NCBI GenBank assembly: GCA_946800325.1
Contig: OX326958.1
Span: 19,862,414 to 19,926,413, forward strand
From: Luzula sylvatica
Taxonomy: Eukaryota; Streptophyta; Magnoliopsida; Poales; Juncaceae
Reading direction: 5' to 3'
DNA length: 64,000 nucleotides
A program made the position numbers and the translations under genes. Below, piece after piece: positions 59,182 through 64,000 of the stretch (its first letter is position 1; each line of letters opens with the position of its first letter). The notes under the pieces are model-generated. The model saw only the letters and a program-made list of their open reading frames with translations. It did not search any database and was not told the origin of the DNA.

Positions 59182-61536
59182 TTAAGCCCTAGGAGGTCCT
59201 ATACCGAGAGACGTAGAGGGACCCATCGAGTGACGATCTTTACGCATCCATATTGAGTTTGACTTTAATTTTGGATTGCGAAGATCACAACTTGTTGAGA
59301 CATGACCAGTTTTGCAACAATAGTTACAAAATGCTACGGTGGGCTTATTTGTGGGTGTGGTACTCTTCACAAAATAGTCCGAGAGTTGATTCGGATTACT
59401 TCTCTTAGGAGTTATCGATTTTGGCATTTGATAAAGGTTATTTGATTTAAATTTATTTTGCTTAAAATTATTTTGTTTAAATTGTTTATGTGTGTTTGTG
59501 AAATGTTTGGGAAGCCCTTGTTGATATGAAGCTTCGGTGTAGTTTGTTACTTCATAGAAATACCCATTTGGTCCCCTTTTGAACAAACAATCGGTTCTTC
59601 CCAAATTAGTATGTCTAGGTTGTGAATTTTGTGTAGAATTATTTTTCTTATAATTATTATTGACACGTTTAGGTTGTTCATTTTTAGCATATTTACCTTT
59701 GTTGTAGTCATGGTACATGAAAGCATTTCCATGACTACTTAATTTATTGTTTTCCCATTTATATTTTTGATTTTGAGATATTGAAAAATCGGGTTTATTA
59801 CCGTTATTTTTCTTATATCCTAAACCGGATTTGTCATTTGGCTTTTGTCCTATCAATGACAATCTTAAAACATCATCCAATGAAGGAGGACTCAATGCAA
59901 TATTTGCACAAGCCTTCTTCAGGGATTCATTTTCAACTTTAAGAATTTGAATTTCGACTTTTAGATGAGAAATCTCACCTTTTAGGGTTTGACACTCACA
60001 CTTTGAAAAACCTTTAAATTCATTTATTTGAGTTTTATATGCCAAAATGGATAGCTCAAGAGAGGCTACCTTATCCTTGAGAGCTTGTGTTGGGCTCTCA
60101 AGTTTACCCTCATTTAGTTTAGAGTTCCCTTCATCTCTAAGAAACTCGTCACAAGAGTCGAGTTCTAGTTTGAATGCGGGAGAAAATTTAGATTTATGTA
60201 TTGATTCTATGTCAAGCAGAGAGTATGTACGTACCTCATGACATTGGTCATGTGTTGAGCGGGTATTGGGAGTGGATGGTTCCGAGTCCACACCCATGGG
60301 CGTGTGATGTGTAGTAGTTAGACCTCGTTCAATACGAAGAGATTTGATGGCCGCTTCCACTGCGCTCATTAGTGGAGGATCGATCCTTACCATGAGTGCA
60401 CGGTTTGCGGTGTGTCGACTTGACGGACCATCCGGGTCGGATGATGAGCTTGATCCATCCGTTTCTCCCCATCTACAATCGACGTTAGCTTTATATGCCT
60501 TTTTCTTATTGATTTCTTTACCTTTGTAGTTTTGACGATTTTCTCGCCCCTTGTCCTCGTATCTTCTTTCGTATCGGGGCTCTCGCCTTTCCCGATCCTT
60601 GTGGTCCTCATCCTTTTTGATCCACCTCGAATTTTCCGGATGGAGAGTCCAACATGACTCCATCATGTGTCCAATTTTCTTGCACCAAAAGCAATGGAGG
60701 TTTAGCCCCTTTTGTTTCCGATTCTCGTTGAATCGCTTCTCGTCCCTTTGCCACTCTAGGAGTCGCAACGTGAGATCATCCATTTCATTGTCGTCATTGC
60801 TTGCATTCACGGCGGGCAAAGCTACGGTTTTGGAGTGAGGAGAGGGTATGTAGATTCCTTGTTCTTCATCGAGTTGTTTGAGTCGAATCTCGAAATTTCG
60901 GAATTGACTTACCAATTCTTCTGGCGTGAGGTCTTGTGAAGCTACCGCTGTACCTAAAGCTACACGTAAAGATTCCCAACTACGGGGCATAGATTGAAGT
61001 AATCTAGCAATAATTCTATCATCAGTAAGAGGTGCATTTTGGGTGGCATATCGGGTTTTTAGTACATTGATTTTTGCCCAGATTTTATCAACGGACTCTC
61101 CCTCAATCATTCGGAGATTGTTGAATTCTTGTTCAAGTCCGATGATATTAGTTCTTCTCATTTGAGATGTGCCCTCGTATCTCTCATTGAGCATACGCCA
61201 CATTTCATATGAGTTTTCACAATGATCAACTAGCGATCCGATAGAACTAATTACGTTGTTCAGTATTAGGTTTTGAGCGTAAATGTCATTAGTTCTATCT
61301 TCCCTAGTTTGAGCAGGGTAGGTTACATTTCCGTCCTTGTTAACCTCTTGGGCCAAGACAAAGCCTCGTAACACTACCTTGTCAAGTCCTTGGAGAGCGA
61401 ATGCATTTAGCATGCATTTCTTCCAAGAACTCCAATTGGTTCCATCTAATTCACGTGAGTTTGATATATTTGATTTGGGTACGGTATTTATCGGATTTAT
61501 CGATGAGTTTTGTACAATAGGATTAATTTCGGTCAT
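59182..61536 (-). CDS. Gag protein of the pol-less element (Sirevirus-type, UBN2/Retrotran_gag)
   Basis: This intact 784-residue frame would form the virus-like particle shell. The N-terminal 30-230 region has LDGTNWSSWKKCMLNAF, YEMWRMLNERYEG, LEQEFNNLRMIEGESVDKI and LLQSMPRSW, typical of copia Gag of the UBN2 type. A CCHC knuckle CFWCKKIGHMMESC lies near residue 277, then a coiled-coil stretch (about 490-560, LKDKVASLELSILAYKTQI), and a second CCHC CNYCCKTGHVSTSC near 734, as in Sireviruses. It ends IGPPRA. Where a complete element would run on into protease, a stop comes at 59182 and dyad spacer follows. The start lies 50 bases downstream of the primer-binding site. Confidence 0.92.
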   Translation of the reverse strand: MTEINPIVQNSSINPINTVPKSNISNSRELDGTNWSSWKKCMLNAFALQGLDKVVLRGFVLAQEVNKDGNVTYPAQTREDRTNDIYAQNLILNNVISSIGSLVDHCENSYEMWRMLNERYEGTSQMRRTNIIGLEQEFNNLRMIEGESVDKIWAKINVLKTRYATQNAPLTDDRIIARLLQSMPRSWESLRVALGTAVASQDLTPEELVSQFRNFEIRLKQLDEEQGIYIPSPHSKTVALPAVNASNDDNEMDDLTLRLLEWQRDEKRFNENRKQKGLNLHCFWCKKIGHMMESCWTLHPENSRWIKKDEDHKDRERREPRYERRYEDKGRENRQNYKGKEINKKKAYKANVDCRWGETDGSSSSSDPDGPSSRHTANRALMVRIDPPLMSAVEAAIKSLRIERGLTTTHHTPMGVDSEPSTPNTRSTHDQCHEVRTYSLLDIESIHKSKFSPAFKLELDSCDEFLRDEGNSKLNEGKLESPTQALKDKVASLELSILAYKTQINEFKGFSKCECQTLKGEISHLKVEIQILKVENESLKKACANIALSPPSLDDVLRLSLIGQKPNDKSGLGYKKNNGNKPDFSISQNQKYKWENNKLSSHGNAFMYHDYNKGKYAKNEQPKRVNNNYKKNNSTQNSQPRHTNLGRTDCLFKRGPNGYFYEVTNYTEASYQQGLPKHFTNTHKQFKQNNFKQNKFKSNNLYQMPKSITPKRSNPNQLSDYFVKSTTPTNKPTVAFCNYCCKTGHVSTSCDLRNPKLKSNSIWMRKDRHSMGPSTSLGIGPPRA

Positions 61537-61586
61537 TTGATCGTTAAGTACAAGTTATCCCTAATACTCAAAGAGATGGTTAGTAC

Positions 61587-61601
61587 CTTGCTCTGATACC
61601 A
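61587..61601 (-). other. Primer-binding site of the pol-less element
   Basis: The minus strand reads TGGTATCAGAGCAAG, two bases from the 5' LTR. It is complementary to the 3' end of initiator tRNA-Met. Confidence 0.9.
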
Positions 61602-61603
61602 AT

Positions 61604-63009
61604 TGTTGGTTAATTCTAACCTAGAGGGGGGTAAATTTGGCAATCTAACTTACACTTAGTTTAGATTTAAACCTAATTTACGGTGCGGAATAAATAATAA
61701 TTTAGATGATAAAGATGATACCGTACAAACACTTTGACACAAGATGTTTGTTTACGAAGTTCGGTAGGTGGTTGCTTTGTAGCTTTAACTCACCCTTTAC
61801 TCGCTTAATTGACCGACTCAATTATTTGCGAGTACCTACGTCTCCGGGAATGCCTTGTGCCTCTTTTTGGCTTTCGATTGAATTCCAACTCAACTCGATT
61901 ACAAGGATTTGCCTAGATCGATTTACACGCTTCTATCGATCTATAGCTTAGGCTCTTTACAATTTGTTGCACTAGCCTATTACACTTTTTCACTAATCGA
62001 GCTACAACGTGATCGGTCACGTGAGTGGGATACGATTAGTGGAGAATATCGAAGGTAGATCAACGATCTAAAGAGGTTTCTCAAGCTATCAATGGATATA
62101 GATAATCACAGCTTAGGGTTTCTCTCTTTTTAGGTTTGAATGTTTTAAAGTGAAGGGTTGGGAGAGAGAGACCCATGAAGGATTCTATTTATACTCTCTA
62201 TAGAAATCCTTCAGAAAACTTGTAGTGCGTTCGAACGCATACAGTCCGTTCAGAACGCACTTGAAGTTTGCACTAGCCGTTTCAAAATAACGTGCAAGTA
62301 CATCTTGGGTCCGTTCGAACGGACAATGTCCGTTCGTAACGGACTCAATTATACATAGCATTTTGCGTTCACAGGAACAAGAGTCCGTTCAACGCACTGA
62401 AAAGTGGGTGAACGGATTCCAGGTTGTCCGTTCGAACGCACATGTGTGTTCGTTCGAACGCACACATCCCTGTGACATTTTCCGTTCACATGAAGGATTG
62501 TCCGTTCAACGCACTCAGAAGGTGGATGAACGGATTATAATTGTCCGTTCGAACGGACATGATTGTTCGTTCGAACGCACACATCCCTGTGACACGTTTG
62601 GTTCTAATCAAGGTTTAAAGTTTTGATATGTGGCAAGTCCGTTCTGAACGGACTTTGAGTTCGTTCAGAACGCACTTCCTGCTTGACTGAACTCTTTGTT
62701 ATTTTGAACATGATTTTACTTGAGTTCTACTAGGTTTGTACCTATGGTTTATTTGTGGCGTATCCCACTCACGGAAGGCTTCAACATCTTGAGTCTTGAT
62801 GTATTCCAATGGCCTTCCTTGTGTTCTTCTTTTCTTGTTTATCTTGAGACTTCATGTCCTGATTCTTGATGTAATCCAATGAAGTCCTCCTTCACAAGTC
62901 CTCCTTCATCTTCGTATCGTACCTATGTTGTCCTGCACTTTTCTGGATGTATACATTAGTAATGACAGTGTTTTCAAATAATCAAACTATCAGGAAATTT
63001 GAACCAACA
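61604..63009 (-). repeat. Pol-less element 5' LTR (right)
   Basis: This 1406-bp LTR has the same length as the left one, with about four differences. It holds the TATA box at 62185-62193 and is followed by the target duplication ATCCT. Confidence 0.95.
62226..62674 (-). promoter_or_regulatory. U3 array of paired dyads (right LTR)
   Basis: This is the same array as 40104-40552, shifted by 22122 bp, upstream of the TATA box of the transcribing LTR. The dyads themselves are unchanged between the two LTRs. Confidence 0.85.
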
Positions 63010-63070
63010 ATCCTTATATTTTCTTTGAGCTTTACAATTTCTGGTAGCTAATTTTGTATCTCTTTTTCAG

Positions 63071-63164
63071 GTCTGCAGAGCCAATCAGGTCATTTTCGGA
63101 CAATTGCCAGCACGACACTGCTCTCTATGTCGTGAGAATTAATACCGCAGTTAAAAACATGAAG
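63071..63164 (+). other. Probable second exon of the interrupted host gene
   Basis: A pyrimidine-rich tract and CAG (63068-63070) precede it, and GTATTT follows at 63165. One frame is open throughout. An ATG at 63159-63161 could be the start codon, just before the splice. The joined reading with the next exon is not a family I recognise. Confidence 0.4.
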
Positions 63165-63262
63165 GTATTTTTTAATGTTTTCTATATTTTATTGAGATCT
63201 CTATTAAAGTATTAATTAATTAATTTATTTATTCATGTAATAATTTCATAATTTCGATAAAG

Positions 63263-63390
63263 ATTTTGTTAAAGACGAGCCAGTGCTATTCTTCTGTACA
63301 AAAGATAAGAGAATTTGCGAAAGTCAGTGCAAATCCTAGACGGAAGCTGTGCAATTTGATGGACGAGGAATCGTTGTTGCGCAAACCAAG
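63263..63390 (+). other. Probable third exon of the interrupted host gene
   Basis: It lies between an AG (63261-63262) and a GTCATT (63391 on). It reads in phase with the ATG at the end of the previous exon and gives a basic peptide including QKIREFAKVSANPRRKL. The gene continues beyond or is broken in the following AT-rich DNA. No domain is recognised. Confidence 0.35.
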
Positions 63391-64000
63391 GTCATTGTTG
63401 TTTAAAAAAAATCTTAAAAGAAAAATCTTTTTCCGAATATTCCGAAAATGGCCCTATATTTTATTGTCGGAATATATGGTTGGGTTTTTTGGGAAAAGAA
63501 ATGGTATATATGATTATTTGGTACATTGAAGGGATTTAAACTTAAATTTTTAAAAAGAGTAGAACATATTTAATAAATTTTTCTTATATGAAATTCAAGG
63601 GTATTTTGGAAATTTTACAAAATTAAGGGGTATTTGGGAAATTTTAAGAAATTCAGAGGTATTTCTGATATTTTATCATTCTGAGGGGTGCTTTTGAAAT
63701 TTGATGAGATTTTTCGGGCATTGTTGATATTTTCTCATTTTCAGAGGATTTTAGAAAAAAAATCATATATATGATTACTTTGGTACATTTCCTGGATATA
63801 TGTGATATTTTTCTCATTTGAGGGGGTTTTTAAAAAAAAATTTATTTTGAGAGGCATTTGAACACGAAATATGGCACAGACATATGATTATTTTGGTGTT
63901 TTTGATTTTTTTTTTCTCATTTGTATATATGAGGGGTATTTCCATTGACCGTGACATCTTTTACCAACAATAACCAGTAATCGGTACCGAATAGTAATTT
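63391..64000. repeat. T-rich DNA with degenerate GGGGTATTT repeats
   Basis: From about 63590 to 63950 a phrase like AGGGGTATTTGGGAAATTTTA recurs every 35-55 bases with much variation (63597, 63627, 63655, 63684 and further). No gene is seen. It may be intron or flank of the interrupted gene. Confidence 0.5.

Larger units (their letters stand above)
39482..63009 (-). mobile_element. Sirevirus-like LTR element with Gag but no Pol, holding a nested copia array
   Basis: Two 1406-bp LTRs (39482-40887 and 61604-63009, TGTTGG...CCAACA) are flanked by the target duplication ATCCT (39477-39481 and 63010-63014). A tRNA-Met primer-binding site is at the right and a polypurine tract AAAAGGGGGAGTT at the left, so it is on the minus strand. 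Without the nested array it would be about 8.1 kb. In transcript order it holds a 784-residue Gag, a spacer full of dyads (58.35-59.18 kb plus 42.83-42.94 kb), a 442-residue second protein and a short tail. No protease, integrase, RT or RNase H is present, so it needs help in trans. Its two zinc knuckles, WMRK...GP phrase and G-rich polypurine tract resemble Sireviruses. The LTRs differ at about four sites, so insertion was recent. Confidence 0.9.

Overview
The window is nuclear DNA from a flowering plant. It carries a CC-NB-ARC-LRR (NLR) resistance-type gene, several F-box/DUF295 gene copies, Ty1/copia and Ty3/gypsy (Athila-type) LTR retrotransposons, an L1-type LINE, a tRNA-derived SINE and Helitron-like ends, all in an AT-rich background. 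The species cannot be told from sequence alone. No rRNA gene, functional tRNA gene or CRISPR array was seen.

Layout. 1-99 is the 3' end of an F-box/DUF295 gene. 1528-5888 is a long NLR broken by one 17-bp tandem duplication. 7225-8955 is a decayed F-box paralogue whose upstream region is inverted relative to its sister at 36.7 kb, and whose coding part holds a 33-base C run. 9.36-13.19 kb holds a Helitron-like end, a possible first exon of an unidentified gene, a decayed LINE, a long (AT)n tract and a second Helitron-like end. 13188-21588 is a complete but coding-dead copia element (TSD AATAT). 21.6-24.3 kb is AT-rich with one SINE. 24316-34150 is a nearly intact Athila-type gypsy element (TSD AAGAT). 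35.6-38.6 kb is the better-preserved F-box gene, with one frameshift, plus a scrap mixing a copia integrase piece with a second F-box 3' end. 39482-63009 is a Sirevirus-like, pol-less element (TSD ATCCT) coding for a Gag and a second unusual protein. Inside it sits a tandem array of another copia family arranged LTR-internal-LTR-internal-LTR (42943-58341, single TSD ATCGT). The whole nest appears to lie in the first intron of an unidentified host gene (exon 1 about 38.7-39.0 kb, next exons about 63.07 and 63.26 kb).

All LTR elements here lie on the minus strand, each shown by a primer-binding site at the right and a polypurine tract at the left. By-eye LTR mismatch counts order the insertions: first copia (about 1.4%) and Athila (about 1%) are oldest, then the pol-less element (about 4 in 1406), then the tandem array (1-4 in 1008).

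The most striking unexplained signal is a set of short dyads (half-site AACGG or AACGC facing CCGTT or GCGTT) that occur in pairs with centres 19-23 bp apart. They fill the U3 promoter region of the pol-less element, recur with GGCGCC boxes in its internal spacer, fill the 5' leader of the copia array with a different dyad centre, and appear once behind the F-box gene. Palindrome clusters are known from Sirevirus LTRs. Their strict pairing, and their presence in a second copia family and in transcribed spacers, is what deserves a closer look.
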